Source of the DNA: Lentzea albidocapillata
Lineage (GTDB): Bacteria; Actinomycetota; Actinomycetes; Mycobacteriales; Pseudonocardiaceae
Direction: 5' to 3'
Assembly: GCF_000719115.1 (NCBI RefSeq)
Contig: NZ_JOEA01000030.1
Location: forward strand, 1 to 64,000
Length of the DNA: 64,000 bases
This document shows, piece by piece, positions 1 through 8,900 of this stretch (its first letter is position 1; each line of letters opens with the position of its first letter). The position numbers and the translations under genes were made by a program. Under the pieces are notes generated by a model. It searched no databases and was not told the origin of the DNA. It saw only the letters and a list, made by a program, of their open reading frames with translations.

Positions 1-339
1 GCTCGGTCAGTTCCTGACCTACAAGGCCCAGCGGGCTGGTGTGGTGGTGGTGCAGGTCGATCCGGCCTACACCTCGCAGACCTGCCACGCCTGCGGGCAT
101 GTCGACAAACGCAACCGCCGCAGTCAGGCGGTGTTCCATTGTGGCCGGTGTGACTTCGTTGGGCACGCCGACCACAACGCGGCACTCAACATCGCGGCTC
201 GCGGTGTCGTGTGTCGGGGCGAAGTCATGCGCCCGGACGCAGCGCCCACCCTGGCAGCCAGCTAGGACGGCAGCAGCAAGCCTGGAAACCGCCGCTCGCG
301 GCGATTGGCAAACTCGTCCCTGCAAGGACGAGTTCATGA
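1..339 (+). mobile_element. Right part of an IS200/IS605-type (TnpB) element
   Basis: It contains the tnpB 3' end and about 70 bp of 3' non-coding sequence with a perfect hairpin: AACTCGTCC (311-319), loop 320-325, GGACGAGTT (326-334). Subterminal hairpins close to the 3' border are typical of this family, whose ends are not inverted repeats. The border is placed near 335-339 because a glycosyltransferase reading frame begins at 340, directly after an in-frame TGA at 337-339. The exact cleavage point is inferred. In this family the omega RNA spans the tnpB 3' end and the right end, so the guide would be read from the flank at about 335-355. Confidence 0.65.
2..265 (+). CDS. tnpB: TnpB-type RNA-guided nuclease of an IS200/IS605 element, C-terminal part (start lies before the window)
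   Basis: The frame is open from the window edge and ends at TAG 263-265, giving 87 residues. It shows the TnpB zinc ribbon: VDPAYTSQTC, then CxxC pairs at CHACG and CGRC, followed by HADHNAALNIAARG, which holds the last RuvC acidic residue (the D of HADHN). TnpB proteins are omega-RNA-guided DNA nucleases carried by IS200/IS605-type transposons. The tail after NIAARG is short. Only the C-terminus is visible, so the integrity of the gene and the presence of tnpA cannot be judged. The element's right end follows directly (hairpin at 311-334). Confidence 0.85.
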   Translation, partial: LGQFLTYKAQRAGVVVVQVDPAYTSQTCHACGHVDKRNRRSQAVFHCGRCDFVGHADHNAALNIAARGVVCRGEVMRPDAAPTLAAS

Positions 340-702
340 CTGTGGACGTTCCCCTACTACCTGCCGTACTCCAACGAGATCTTCGGCGGCCCGTCCAAGA
401 CCCACCTGCACCTGCACGACTCGAACGTCGACTGGGGCCAGGACCTGGGCAGGCTGGCCGACCGCCTGAAGCGGTACCCCGGCGAACGGATGTGGCTCGT
501 CTACAAGGGCTCCGGGGTGCCCGAGCACTACGGCATCCATGCCGCCGACCCGCGCGGGGTGCTGCCGGACCAGGTGCACGGCCTGCTCGTCGTGTCCAAC
601 ACGGCCATCGCCAAGGCCGACGACGCTCTGCGTGCGCTCATCGACACGAGCGCGCCGATCGACGTCGTGGGCCACTCCATCACGATCTTCCGCAGGCCGT
701 AG
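340..702 (+). pseudogene. C-terminal remnant of a GT39-like (lipid-linked sugar) membrane glycosyltransferase, cut off by the IS element
   Basis: Frame 340-702 is open for 120 residues and ends at TAG. It begins with LWTFPYYLPYSNEIFGGPSK and continues HLHDSNVDWGQDLGRLADRL and WLVYKGSGVPEHYGIHAADP. This resembles the soluble C-terminal tail of phospholipid-carrier-dependent glycosyltransferases; that assignment is from memory of the family. The membrane-spanning N-terminal part is absent and is replaced by the TnpB element. The first possible start in this frame is the ATG at 490, which would leave only 70 residues. I therefore read it as a gene disrupted by insertion. The other half should lie upstream of the window if the insertion was simple. 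Confidence 0.65.
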
Positions 703-705
703 GGA

Positions 706-745
706 GAAAGTTCCGTACCCCTACGGATGCGAACCCTGATTGTTC
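706..745 (+). promoter_or_regulatory. Shared 40-bp upstream block (copy A) in front of the trypsin-like protease gene
   Basis: GAAAG (706-710), 4 nt, GTACCCCTACG (715-725), 12 nt, GATTGTTC (738-745). The same three blocks with the same spacings occur on the minus strand at 5939-5900, upstream of the subtilase gene. The block lies 90 bp before the GTG at 836. It could be an operator, a promoter or the 5' end of a leader. The conservation is seen directly; the role is inferred. Confidence 0.5.
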
Positions 746-835
746 CGCACGTGCGGGGCTCCGACAGTGATCGCAGCGAACGGCCGCCGTCCCTGCCCTG
801 AGGTGGGCCGTTCCGAGATCCGGAGAGGAACCAAC

Positions 836-2641
836 GTGACGAGAACACCACGGTCCTGGGGCCTGCTGGCCCTGGTCGCGGCCACGGTGCTGACGCCGGT
901 CAGCATCGCGAACGCCGCACCGCCGAACGCCCCTGCGGCCAACTACCTGGGGGACACCGTCCCCGCCAACCTCGGTGACGCCTCGCCCATGTTCGTCGGC
1001 GGGCAGAACGCCACCGTGAGCGAGTTCCCCGGCATCATCGCGGGCATCCGCGCCGGTGGCACCCGGCCGGAGGGCCAGACCTGCTCCGGCACGGTCGTGG
1101 CGCCGCGCAAGATCCTGATCGCGGCGCACTGCGCGGATGCCCAGGGGGAGAAGAAGTTCGTCTACGGGCTCGACGACCTCAAGGACTACCAGGGCGGCGC
1201 CGGTACCGGGTTCGCCGTCAACGTCGTCAGCTACAAGAAGCACCCGAAGTACGTCAACTTCGACCAGGGTTACGACGTCGCCGTCGTGACCGTGGACCGC
1301 GACATCGCGCTCAAGGGCGGTGCCGCTTACCCGGCGGTCGCCACCTCGGCGGACGCCGGTGGTGCCGCGCCCGGCAGGACCGGTCTGGGTTTCGGCTACG
1401 GCAAGAAGGACTTCAACGACACCTCCAAGGACGTCACCCTCGACAAGGCGAGCCTGCCGGTCGTCAACGGGGACAGCGTCTGCCAGGGCGTCGGCGCGGG
1501 CTTCAAGTCGGCGACCATGATCTGCGCCGGGTACTCCGACGGCCGGATCTCGATCCTGCCCGGTGACAGCGGCGGCCCGCTGATCTTCGACGGCAAGATC
1601 TACGGCGTCGCGTCGTGGAGCCGGTCGGACTTCAAGTGGTACTCGATCTACGGCCGCCTCGACAACGACATGGGCGACTGGGTCAGGACCGAGGTCGGCC
1701 AGCAGCCCCCGGTCGGTGACTTCGGGCTGACCGTCGCGCCGGGCAGCGGTTCGGTGGCGGCAGGCAAGACGCTCTCCGCGGGCATCACCACCACGGCCGG
1801 TTCGGGTGGCGCGGAGGACGCCACGCTGTCCGCCTCCGGTCTGCCCAGCGGGGTGAAGGCGGTCTTCCAGCCGACGTCGGTGACCACCGGCAACTCGGCC
1901 AAGGTCACGTTCGACGCCGCCACCACGGCACCGAACGGCACCTACGAGGTCTCGATCACGGGCACCACGTCGACCGGCAAGACCGCGTCCGGCAAGTACT
2001 CGCTGACCGTCACCGGTGGTGGCGACCCGCAGCCGGGCGACTTCACCCTCGGAGCCTCGCCGAGCAGTGTGAAGGCGGCCAAGGGCAAGTACGTCTCCAC
2101 GACCATCTCGTCGAACGGCGACGGCCAGACGATCACCCTGTCGGCCTCGGGCGTGCCCAGCGGCGTGAAGGCCACGTTCCAGCCGGCCTCGGTGGGTGCC
2201 GGCAGCTCGTCCAAGCTGACGCTGGACGTCTCCAGCACCGCGACCGCCGGCACGACCGGCATCACGGTGACGGGCACGGACGCGGGCGGGAAGACCGCCA
2301 CCACGACGGTGTCGCTCACGGTCGAGGGCACCGATCCGCCGACCGGTGAGGTCACGGTGACCGCGTCGCCGTCGTCGGCCAGCGTCAGGCAGGGCCTGCT
2401 GGCCCAGACCCTGGTGAAGGCCGCCGGTGGCACCGGCAACCTGACGCTGACGGCGTCCGGTGTGCCCACCGGTGCGCAGATGTCGTTCAACCCGGCCACG
2501 ATCGGCCAGAACGGCAGCAGCAACGTCTGGATCTTCACGAACTTCTCCACCCCGCCCGGCACCTACCCGATCACCATCAAGGCCACCTCGGCCGACGGGA
2601 AGACCGGCACGACCACGTTCACGCTGACCGTCACCCGCTAG
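836..2641 (+). CDS. Secreted trypsin-like serine protease (S1) with C-terminal Ig-like repeats
   Basis: 601 residues. GTG 836 is chosen because GGAGAGGA (822-829) precedes it and a signal peptide starts there (RTPRSW, a hydrophobic stretch, then a cleavage site near IANAA, residues 24-28). The catalytic triad is visible: His98 (IAAHC), Asp147 (GYDVAVV) and Ser245 (PGDSGGP). From about residue 290 the protein has three repeats of roughly 95 residues sharing the pattern [16 protein letters not shown], separated by glycine/proline linkers (GGGDPQPGD, GTDPPTGE). Such Ig-like repeats usually mediate surface or substrate binding. It is a predicted extracellular peptidase. A strong terminator follows at 2664-2693, and copy A of the shared upstream block lies 90 bp before the start. 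Confidence 0.92.
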   Translation: MTRTPRSWGLLALVAATVLTPVSIANAAPPNAPAANYLGDTVPANLGDASPMFVGGQNATVSEFPGIIAGIRAGGTRPEGQTCSGTVVAPRKILIAAHCADAQGEKKFVYGLDDLKDYQGGAGTGFAVNVVSYKKHPKYVNFDQGYDVAVVTVDRDIALKGGAAYPAVATSADAGGAAPGRTGLGFGYGKKDFNDTSKDVTLDKASLPVVNGDSVCQGVGAGFKSATMICAGYSDGRISILPGDSGGPLIFDGKIYGVASWSRSDFKWYSIYGRLDNDMGDWVRTEVGQQPPVGDFGLTVAPGSGSVAAGKTLSAGITTTAGSGGAEDATLSASGLPSGVKAVFQPTSVTTGNSAKVTFDAATTAPNGTYEVSITGTTSTGKTASGKYSLTVTGGGDPQPGDFTLGASPSSVKAAKGKYVSTTISSNGDGQTITLSASGVPSGVKATFQPASVGAGSSSKLTLDVSSTATAGTTGITVTGTDAGGKTATTTVSLTVEGTDPPTGEVTVTASPSSASVRQGLLAQTLVKAAGGTGNLTLTASGVPTGAQMSFNPATIGQNGSSNVWIFTNFSTPPGTYPITIKATSADGKTGTTTFTLTVTR

Positions 2642-2663
2642 ACCCCGTTGGGGGAACAGGGAA

Positions 2664-2693
2664 GAGCCCCGGAGCCACAAGGCTCCGGGGCTC
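2664..2693. terminator. Bidirectional intrinsic terminator between convergent protease genes
   Basis: Perfect 13-bp stem GAGCCCCGGAGCC (2664-2676) / GGCTCCGGGGCTC (2681-2693) with an ACAA loop and a short T-rich tail (GTTCTGTT). It sits between the ends of the convergent genes 836-2641 (+) and 2711-4243 (-), so it can serve both. Confidence 0.85.
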
Positions 2694-2710
2694 GTTCTGT
2701 TACGCGAGAC

Positions 2711-4243
2711 TCAGACAGTCAGGGTCCAGGTGTCGATGTTGCCGGTGTCGTAGGTGTAGATGTCGGTCACCTGGAGCTTCCAGGTGCCGTTGCGCGCCTC
2801 CGAGGACAGGTCGACGGTGTAGGTCTCGTGGACACCCGCCGAGGACGAGGCGCCGCCCGCCTTCTTGAGCACGTAGGACTTGCCGGACGGGCTGACCAGG
2901 TCGATGGCCAGATCGCCGGTGTAGGTGTGGTTGATGTCGACCTTGACGGTTGCCGAGGCCGTGGAGTTGCCGGTGCAGCCCGAGATCGTCACCGACGACG
3001 AGACGGCGGTGCCGGTGTCCGGAATGGACACGTCGTCGCCGTTCGTGCCGGGGCCGCACACCGGGTCGGGACCGCCACTGATGAAACCGCTGTACAGCAG
3101 CTTGTTCGGCGAACCGGTGCCCGGGTTGGTGACCTTGCCGTCGGTGGCGTTGTTCACCAGCGCGTCACGCAGGGCCTGTGGGCTCGCGGACGGGTTGGCC
3201 GACAGGTACAGGGCCGCGACACCCGCGACGTGCGGAGAGGCCATGGACGTGCCGGACATGTTCGTGGCGCCGCCGTTCAGCCCCAGCGAGGTGATGCCGT
3301 CACCGGGGGCGAAGATGTCCGTGCAGTTGCCGAAGTTCGAGAACGAGGCGCGTGCGTCGTTGGACGAGGTCGCGTTCACCGTGATCAGCGACGCGATCTT
3401 GGCGGGGCCGGTGGAACAGGCGTTGGTAGAGCTGTTCCCCGACGCGGTGGCCATCTGCACGCCGGAGCCGACCATGCCGGCGATGGCGTCGTTGCCGATG
3501 TCGGCGGTGTCGAAGGTCCAGGAAGCGTTGACCACAGCGGGCTTCTGCGCGTTCGCGGTGATCCACTCGATGGCTTTGACACCGGCCGAGTCAGGGCCGC
3601 TGTTCCCGCAGCTCGCGCCGAGCATGCGGACCGAGACCAGCTTGGCCTTCTTCGCCACGCCGTAGGTCTTCGAACCGACGGTGCCCGCCACGTGCGTGCC
3701 GTGACCGGAGCAGTCCTGACCGTTCTGGCCGTCCTCGATGAAGTCGGCGCCCACGGACGCGCGTCCCTCGAAGTCGGCGATCGAGGTTTTGATGCCGGTG
3801 TCGGTGACGTAGACCGTCACGTTCGACGCGCCACCGCTGGGGTAGGTGAACTTCTTGTCCAGCGGCAGGTTCGCCTGGTCCACGCGGTCCAGGCCCCACG
3901 TCGGGTTGGTCTGCACGTCCAGCGCCTTCGCGGTGCCGTCCTGGTAGACGGCCTTGACGGCGGGGTCGGCCGCCAGCTTCCGCGCCGCGGCCTCGGTCAG
4001 GTTCCTGACCTGGAAGCCGCGCATGGCGTGGGAGAACACGGCGTCGAGGGTGCCGCCGTACCTCTGGGTGAGAGTGCTCGACGACGCCTGGACGGCGGCG
4101 CCGGGCTTGAGGGACACGATGAAGCTGCCGCCGGCCGCGGGGTTCTTGGCCTTGACGAAGTCGGCCTCAGCCGCCTGTGCCGGGGTGGCCAGCAGGGCGG
4201 AGGAGACGATCAGAACGGCGAGCCCGCAGGTGGTGCGATGCAT
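2711..4243 (-). CDS. Secreted subtilisin-like protease (S8) with I9 propeptide and C-terminal P domain
   Basis: 510 residues. ATG 4243 is preceded by GGAAGGA, and a signal peptide ends near TPAQA (residues 20-24). The inhibitor-I9 prodomain covers about 38-103. The triad is Asp148 (VTDTG), His181 (GHGTHVAG) and Ser333 (GTSMASPHVAG). After a PDPVCGPGTNGDD linker comes a proprotein-convertase P domain (about 405-510, ending GNIDTWTLTV). It is the downstream member of a tandem pair: the upstream subtilase (4264-5823) has the same architecture, and only 20 nt separate them, with no room for a strong promoter. Likely cotranscribed and exported as a zymogen. A terminator lies just beyond the stop. 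Confidence 0.93.
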   Translation of the reverse strand: MHRTTCGLAVLIVSSALLATPAQAAEADFVKAKNPAAGGSFIVSLKPGAAVQASSSTLTQRYGGTLDAVFSHAMRGFQVRNLTEAAARKLAADPAVKAVYQDGTAKALDVQTNPTWGLDRVDQANLPLDKKFTYPSGGASNVTVYVTDTGIKTSIADFEGRASVGADFIEDGQNGQDCSGHGTHVAGTVGSKTYGVAKKAKLVSVRMLGASCGNSGPDSAGVKAIEWITANAQKPAVVNASWTFDTADIGNDAIAGMVGSGVQMATASGNSSTNACSTGPAKIASLITVNATSSNDARASFSNFGNCTDIFAPGDGITSLGLNGGATNMSGTSMASPHVAGVAALYLSANPSASPQALRDALVNNATDGKVTNPGTGSPNKLLYSGFISGGPDPVCGPGTNGDDVSIPDTGTAVSSSVTISGCTGNSTASATVKVDINHTYTGDLAIDLVSPSGKSYVLKKAGGASSSAGVHETYTVDLSSEARNGTWKLQVTDIYTYDTGNIDTWTLTV

Positions 4244-4263
4244 GGGAATCCTTCCGGGCGTCG

Positions 4264-5823
4264 TCAGAACGTCAGGGTCCAGGTGTCGATGTTCCCGGCG
4301 TCGTAGGTCCAGACGTCGGTCACCTGCAACTTCCACGTGCCGTCGCGGTTCTCCGCGGACGCGTCGACCGTGAAGGTCTCGTGCACACCGGCGGACGAGG
4401 TGGCGCCCTTGGCCTTCTTGAGGCTGTAGGTGGCACCGGACGGACCGACCAGGTCGATGGCCAGGTCAGCGGTGTAGGGGTGGTTGATGTCGACCTTGAC
4501 CTTGGTGGTGGCCGAGGCCTTGCCGGTGCAGCCGGTGACGCTCACCGACGACGTGACCGCGGTGTTGGTGTCCGGAATGGACACGTCGTCACCGTTGGTG
4601 GCCGCCGGGCACTCGGGGTCGGGGCCACCGCCGCCGATGAAGCTGATGTTGAGCAGCTTGTTCGGCGAGCCCTGGAGATCGGTGATCTTGCCGGTCGTGG
4701 CGTTGTTCACCAGCGCGTCGCGAACCTGGGCAGGGGTTGCGGACGGGTTCGCGGACAGGTACAGCGCGGCGGCGCCGACGACGTGCGGGGTGGCCATCGA
4801 GGTGCCGCCCATGGAGGTGGTGCCGCCGCCGTTCCTGGTCGACGTGATGTTCGAGCCGGGCCCGAAGAGGTCGACGCAGGAGCCCCAGTTCGAGGCCTGC
4901 CCGCCGGTGTAGATCGAGCGCTTGTCGGCCGAGTCACTGGCGGCGACCGTGATGCCTTCCGGCACGCGGGCGGGAGAGGTGTTGCAGGCGTTGCCGTTGT
5001 TGTTGCCCGCCGCCAGGCCGAACGTCACGCCGGTCGCGATCGCGCGCTGCACCGCGCTGTCCACAGTGGAGTCCGCGCCGCCGCCGAGGCTCATGTTCGC
5101 CACGGCGGGCTTCTTCGCGTTCTGGGCCACCCAGTCGATGCCCTTGATGATCTGCGAGTACTGCCCGTTGCCGCTGCAGTCGAGCACGCGGACACCGACC
5201 AGGTTCACCTTCTTCGCCACGCCGTACGTCTTCGATCCGACCGTGCCGGCGACGTGCGTGCCGTGGCCCTGGCAGTCCGACGCGTCCGGGTCGTTGTCGA
5301 TGAAGTCGTAGCCGTCCGTGGCCCGGCCTTCGAAGTCGCTGTGCGCCTTGTAGATGCCGGTGTCCAGGATGTACGCGGTCACGGTCGGGGCGGTGTTCGG
5401 GTACGTGTACTTCTGGTCGACGGGCAGGTTCGCCTGGTCGATCCGGTCCAGTCCCCAGGTCGGGTTGGTCTGGGTGTCGGAGATGCTCGCCCAGCCGTCC
5501 TGCTGCACGTAGGCCACCGACGGGTCGGCCGCGAGCCGCCGCGCCGCCGCCTCGTCCAGCTTCACGGCGAAGCCGCGCACCGACGCGACGTAGGTGTTGC
5601 TGACCTTGCCCCCGTGCTTGCGGGCGAGGCCGAGCGCCTTGGCGTTGGTGGTCGGGACGTCGGTGGCACCGTCCTTGAAGACGACGATGTAGCTGCCCGC
5701 GACGGGCTTGTCGCTCTTCTGGATCGAGCCCGTCTGAGCGGAGACGGGGCTGCTCACCGCCGCCGCGACGGCCAGGCCGAGGCCGGCCGCCGCGAGCACG
5801 CGTGTTGTGCGATCGAGTCGCAT
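4264..5823 (-). CDS. Secreted subtilisin-like protease (S8), I9-S8-P domain, tandem paralogue
   Basis: 519 residues. ATG 5823 is preceded by GGAGAACCCGAG, and the signal peptide ends near SPVSAQ (residues 25-30). The I9 prodomain spans about 43-110. The triad is Asp154 (ILDTG), His187 (GHGTHVAG) and Ser342 (GTSMATPHVVG). The C-terminal P domain covers about 415-519 and ends GNIDTWTLTF. The mature regions of this protein and the downstream subtilase share long identical motifs, for example NPTWGLDR and SKTYGVAKK, which shows an ancestral tandem duplication. It is the first gene of the minus-strand pair. Copy B of the 40-bp shared block lies 76 bp upstream. Confidence 0.93.
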   Translation of the reverse strand: MRLDRTTRVLAAAGLGLAVAAAVSSPVSAQTGSIQKSDKPVAGSYIVVFKDGATDVPTTNAKALGLARKHGGKVSNTYVASVRGFAVKLDEAAARRLAADPSVAYVQQDGWASISDTQTNPTWGLDRIDQANLPVDQKYTYPNTAPTVTAYILDTGIYKAHSDFEGRATDGYDFIDNDPDASDCQGHGTHVAGTVGSKTYGVAKKVNLVGVRVLDCSGNGQYSQIIKGIDWVAQNAKKPAVANMSLGGGADSTVDSAVQRAIATGVTFGLAAGNNNGNACNTSPARVPEGITVAASDSADKRSIYTGGQASNWGSCVDLFGPGSNITSTRNGGGTTSMGGTSMATPHVVGAAALYLSANPSATPAQVRDALVNNATTGKITDLQGSPNKLLNISFIGGGGPDPECPAATNGDDVSIPDTNTAVTSSVSVTGCTGKASATTKVKVDINHPYTADLAIDLVGPSGATYSLKKAKGATSSAGVHETFTVDASAENRDGTWKLQVTDVWTYDAGNIDTWTLTF

Positions 5824-5899
5824 CTCGGGTTCTCCGTTCTGGCCGCCACTGCAGGGATGGGCGGCACGTGCCGATCACCATCGATCGAGGCCGAACGGC

Positions 5900-5939
5900 G
5901 AACAATCCGGATATCTCTACGTAGGGATACCCGTCTTTC
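5900..5939 (-). promoter_or_regulatory. Shared 40-bp upstream block (copy B) in front of the tandem subtilases
   Basis: Read on the minus strand it is GAAAG (5939-5935), 4 nt, GTATCCCTACG (5930-5920), 12 nt, GATTGTTC (5907-5900), matching copy A at 706-745 in order and spacing. The centre also forms an imperfect palindrome around TACGTA (about 5909-5932), which is weaker in copy A. It sits between the divergent subtilase and LuxR genes, so it could control either. Confidence 0.5.
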
Positions 5940-5956
5940 ACCTAACATCGGTGCGG

Positions 5957-8854
5957 ATGAGCCGGACACCGAAGTCCAGGGCGCGGCGCTGCGACCCCGG
6001 CGGACTGATGCGCACCAGCTCGCCGGTGCTGGTGGGCCGAGGTGACCAGCTCGGCGCGCTGCGGACGGCCGTGCCGAACCAGCCCGCGGTCGTCATGATC
6101 GAGGGCGAGGCGGGCGTCGGGAAGTCACGCCTGGTGCGGGAGTTGCTGGACACCGATCTGGGGCCGCTCCTCGTCCTCATGGGCCACTGCCAGCCGGTGG
6201 GGGAGCCGTTCCCGTACGGCGCGGTGCTGGAGGCGTTGCGCGACTGCACGGATCGCCTGGCGCGCAACCACTCACGGCTGAGCCCGGTGTCGGGAGCGCT
6301 CGGCGCGCTGCTGCCGGAACTCGCCGAGTACCTGCCCGCGCCGCTGCCCTCGACCGGTGATCCGCGCGCCGACCGCCATCGGCTGTTCCGTGCTCTCCGC
6401 GAACTGCTCGGCGTGCTCGGGCCGGTGCTCCTGATCGTCGAGGACCTGCACTGGGCCGACGACGGTTCCCGGCAGCTGCTGCGGTTCCTGATGGGTGATC
6501 CGCCGGCCAATCTGTCCATCGTGGTCACCTACCGGCGCGAGGACGTGCCCGGTGGTGTGCCGCTCGGCTCGGCGTACCGGCCGCCCACCGGCATCACCAG
6601 CGCGTTGCTCGAACTCGAACCGCTCGACGTGGCCGAGGTGCGGGCGCTGACGTCGGCGATCCTCGACGGCGAGGCGGTGTCGGCGGAGTTCGCGGCCAAG
6701 CTGCACGAACGCACGGCCGGTATCCCGTTCGTGGTCGAGGAGACGTTGCGGGCGTTGCGGAATCCCGCCGGCGCCGTACACGCGGACGGAGCCACGGCAC
6801 GCAGGCTGCTCGACAACGTGGACGTTCCGGTCCTGCTGCGCGACGCCATCGCCGAACGCCTGGCCGCACTGCCCGCCGCCGCCACCCGGCTGGTCGAGGC
6901 CGCGGCGGTGCTGGGCGCGCCCGCGTCCGCCGAACTGCTCGGCGAGGTGGCTGAGATCAGTGAGAGCCGTGCTGCCTTGACGCACGCGCTGACGGGCCAT
7001 GTCCTGCACGAGGTCGACGCACGGCGGTACGGCTTCCGGCACGCGCTGGCCCAGCAGGCCGTCTACGACACGTTGAGCGGACCGGACCGCCAGGACCTGC
7101 ACCGCCGCGCGGCCGAGGTGCTCGACCGGGTCGAACCACGCCCGCTCGTCCAGCTCGCCGAGCACAGCGAACGCGCCGGCCGCACGTCCGCGTGGCTGCG
7201 CTATGGCGAAGCCGCCGCGGACAGGGCGGTCGAGAACGGGGATGCGGGCACGGCCACCGCCCTGCTGCAACGGCTGCTGCTCGACCCGGCCGTGCCCGTG
7301 GCCGACGTCGACCGGCTGGCGATCAAGCTCGGCAAGGTCGCCCACCAGGGCCTCGACCAGCTGGACCCGACCGAGGCGCTCGAACGCCTGCTGTCGGACC
7401 GGCGCCTGTCGACCGCTGCGCGCGGGCAGGTCCGGCACTACCGGGGTGTGCTGCTGATCCGCCAGGCGGGCGGGATCGAGGAGGCCCGTTCCGAGCTAGA
7501 ACGGGCCGTCGCCGACCTGACCGAGGTCCCGGACCTGGCCGCGCGCGGAGAAGCCGTGCTGGGACTGTCCTACCTGGGCGTGACTCCGATGAGCGAGGTC
7601 CAGCCCTGGCTCGACCGCGTCAGCCGGGCACGCGCCGCCGAGACCGACCCCGAGCAGAGAATGGCGTTGTACGCCAACGAGGTCGGCTCCAAGATGCACA
7701 CGGGCGACCCCTCGGTGCTGGCCGAGTGGGGCTTCCGGCCCGCCTCCACGTCGGGCGAACTGCGCCAGCTCGCCCGCGCCCACTGCAACCTCGCCGACGC
7801 CATGACCACGACAGGTCACTTCGGCCGGTGCGCCGACCTGCTGCGCGACGGCCTGCGGTTCGCCGCCGAGTGCGGTGCCCCGTTCACCGCGAGCACCGCC
7901 CACGCGACGAGGGCCCGCCTCGACTGGCTGACGGGTGACTGGGACGGCCTCGCCGATCGGGCGTCGAGCCTGCTCGACGAGTACCGCGACCTGTTCCCGC
8001 TGGCCAGCGAGCTGTGCCTGGTGCTCGGCTCGCTGGCGATGGCGCGGGGGGAGTGGGCGGAGGCGACCAGCTATCTCACCGAGACCGGCGCGTTCGCCCC
8101 CGAGGAGTCGATCATTCCCGTCGCCGTCGCGGGCTGCGCGGCGCTCGCGAGGACCATGCTCGCGCAGGACGAGATCACCCGCGCCTGCGTCGACGTCGAC
8201 CGCGGCCTGGCGATCGTGCGCACGAAGGGCGTGTGGGTGTGGGCGACCGAGCTCGGCCCGGTCGCCGTGGCCACGTTCCTCGCGGCCGGGCGGGAGACCG
8301 ACGCCGAGACGCTCATCGAGCAGATCGCCGCGGGAATCGAGGGCAGGGACGCCCCGATGGCGTTCGCCGCCCTCGCCTGGTGCCGCGGCCTGCTCACTGA
8401 GGCACGCGGTCAGTTCGACACCGCCATGTCGTTCTTCCGCGAGGCCGCAGACCGGTACTCGGCGCTGCCCGCGCCCTACCCCGCCGCACTGGTCGCCGAA
8501 CGCGAAGCCGCCTGCCTGCTGCCGTCAGACCAGGAGAAGGCGGCCGAGATCCTGTCGGCCCTCGTGGACACGTTCGACGGGCTGGGCGCCACCCGTGACG
8601 CGGCCCGGTGCCGGCACCAGCTGCGCAGCATCGGCGGCGGCAAGCCGTCGCGGCGCGGCAGGCGCGGCTACGGCGACGAGCTGTCGCCGCGCGAGCAGGA
8701 GGTCGCCCGGCTGCTGGTCGCCGGCCACACCAACCGCAAGATCGCCGACGTGCTGTTCCTGTCGCCGCGCACCGTCGAGCAGCACGCGGCGCGGGTGCTG
8801 CGCAAGCTCGGGGTGTCGTCGCGGGCCGAGTTGCAGGCCGAGGACCTGGCTTAG
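5957..8854 (+). CDS. Large ATP-binding LuxR-family (LAL) transcriptional regulator
   Basis: 965 residues from ATG 5957. ATG 6008 (948 residues, beginning RTSSPVLVGRG) is an equally possible start; neither has a strong ribosome-binding site. Near the N-terminus there is a Walker A motif GEAGVGKS (about residues 49-56) and a Walker B motif LLIVEDLHWAD. A long helical, TPR-like middle region follows. The C-terminal LuxR-type helix-turn-helix (about 908-965) reads LSPREQEVARLLVAGHTNRK, then SPRTVEQHAARVLRKLG. LAL proteins are ligand- or ATP-responsive activators. It is transcribed divergently from the two subtilases, and its upstream region carries the shared block, so control of the protease genes is a reasonable inference. 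Confidence 0.88.
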   Translation: MSRTPKSRARRCDPGGLMRTSSPVLVGRGDQLGALRTAVPNQPAVVMIEGEAGVGKSRLVRELLDTDLGPLLVLMGHCQPVGEPFPYGAVLEALRDCTDRLARNHSRLSPVSGALGALLPELAEYLPAPLPSTGDPRADRHRLFRALRELLGVLGPVLLIVEDLHWADDGSRQLLRFLMGDPPANLSIVVTYRREDVPGGVPLGSAYRPPTGITSALLELEPLDVAEVRALTSAILDGEAVSAEFAAKLHERTAGIPFVVEETLRALRNPAGAVHADGATARRLLDNVDVPVLLRDAIAERLAALPAAATRLVEAAAVLGAPASAELLGEVAEISESRAALTHALTGHVLHEVDARRYGFRHALAQQAVYDTLSGPDRQDLHRRAAEVLDRVEPRPLVQLAEHSERAGRTSAWLRYGEAAADRAVENGDAGTATALLQRLLLDPAVPVADVDRLAIKLGKVAHQGLDQLDPTEALERLLSDRRLSTAARGQVRHYRGVLLIRQAGGIEEARSELERAVADLTEVPDLAARGEAVLGLSYLGVTPMSEVQPWLDRVSRARAAETDPEQRMALYANEVGSKMHTGDPSVLAEWGFRPASTSGELRQLARAHCNLADAMTTTGHFGRCADLLRDGLRFAAECGAPFTASTAHATRARLDWLTGDWDGLADRASSLLDEYRDLFPLASELCLVLGSLAMARGEWAEATSYLTETGAFAPEESIIPVAVAGCAALARTMLAQDEITRACVDVDRGLAIVRTKGVWVWATELGPVAVATFLAAGRETDAETLIEQIAAGIEGRDAPMAFAALAWCRGLLTEARGQFDTAMSFFREAADRYSALPAPYPAALVAEREAACLLPSDQEKAAEILSALVDTFDGLGATRDAARCRHQLRSIGGGKPSRRGRRGYGDELSPREQEVARLLVAGHTNRKIADVLFLSPRTVEQHAARVLRKLGVSSRAELQAEDLA

Positions 8855-8900
8855 TCGCGTCGGCGCAGCTCGCCGTTGTTCATGGCGACAGCGGCCGTTC

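Noticed and set aside
740..835. Upstream in-frame start (740) for the first protease
   Set aside because: It would place 32 charged residues before the signal peptide and ignore the ribosome-binding site at 822-829.
680..2680. 666-codon minus-strand open frame
   Set aside because: It is the antisense of the trypsin-like protease; Gly/Arg/Asp-rich with no domain and no ribosome-binding site, a normal shadow in high-GC coding DNA.
2648..4306. 552-codon plus-strand open frame over the subtilase gene
   Set aside because: It is a Gly/Val/Arg/His-rich antisense shadow; the minus-strand frame has signal peptide, catalytic triad and P domain.
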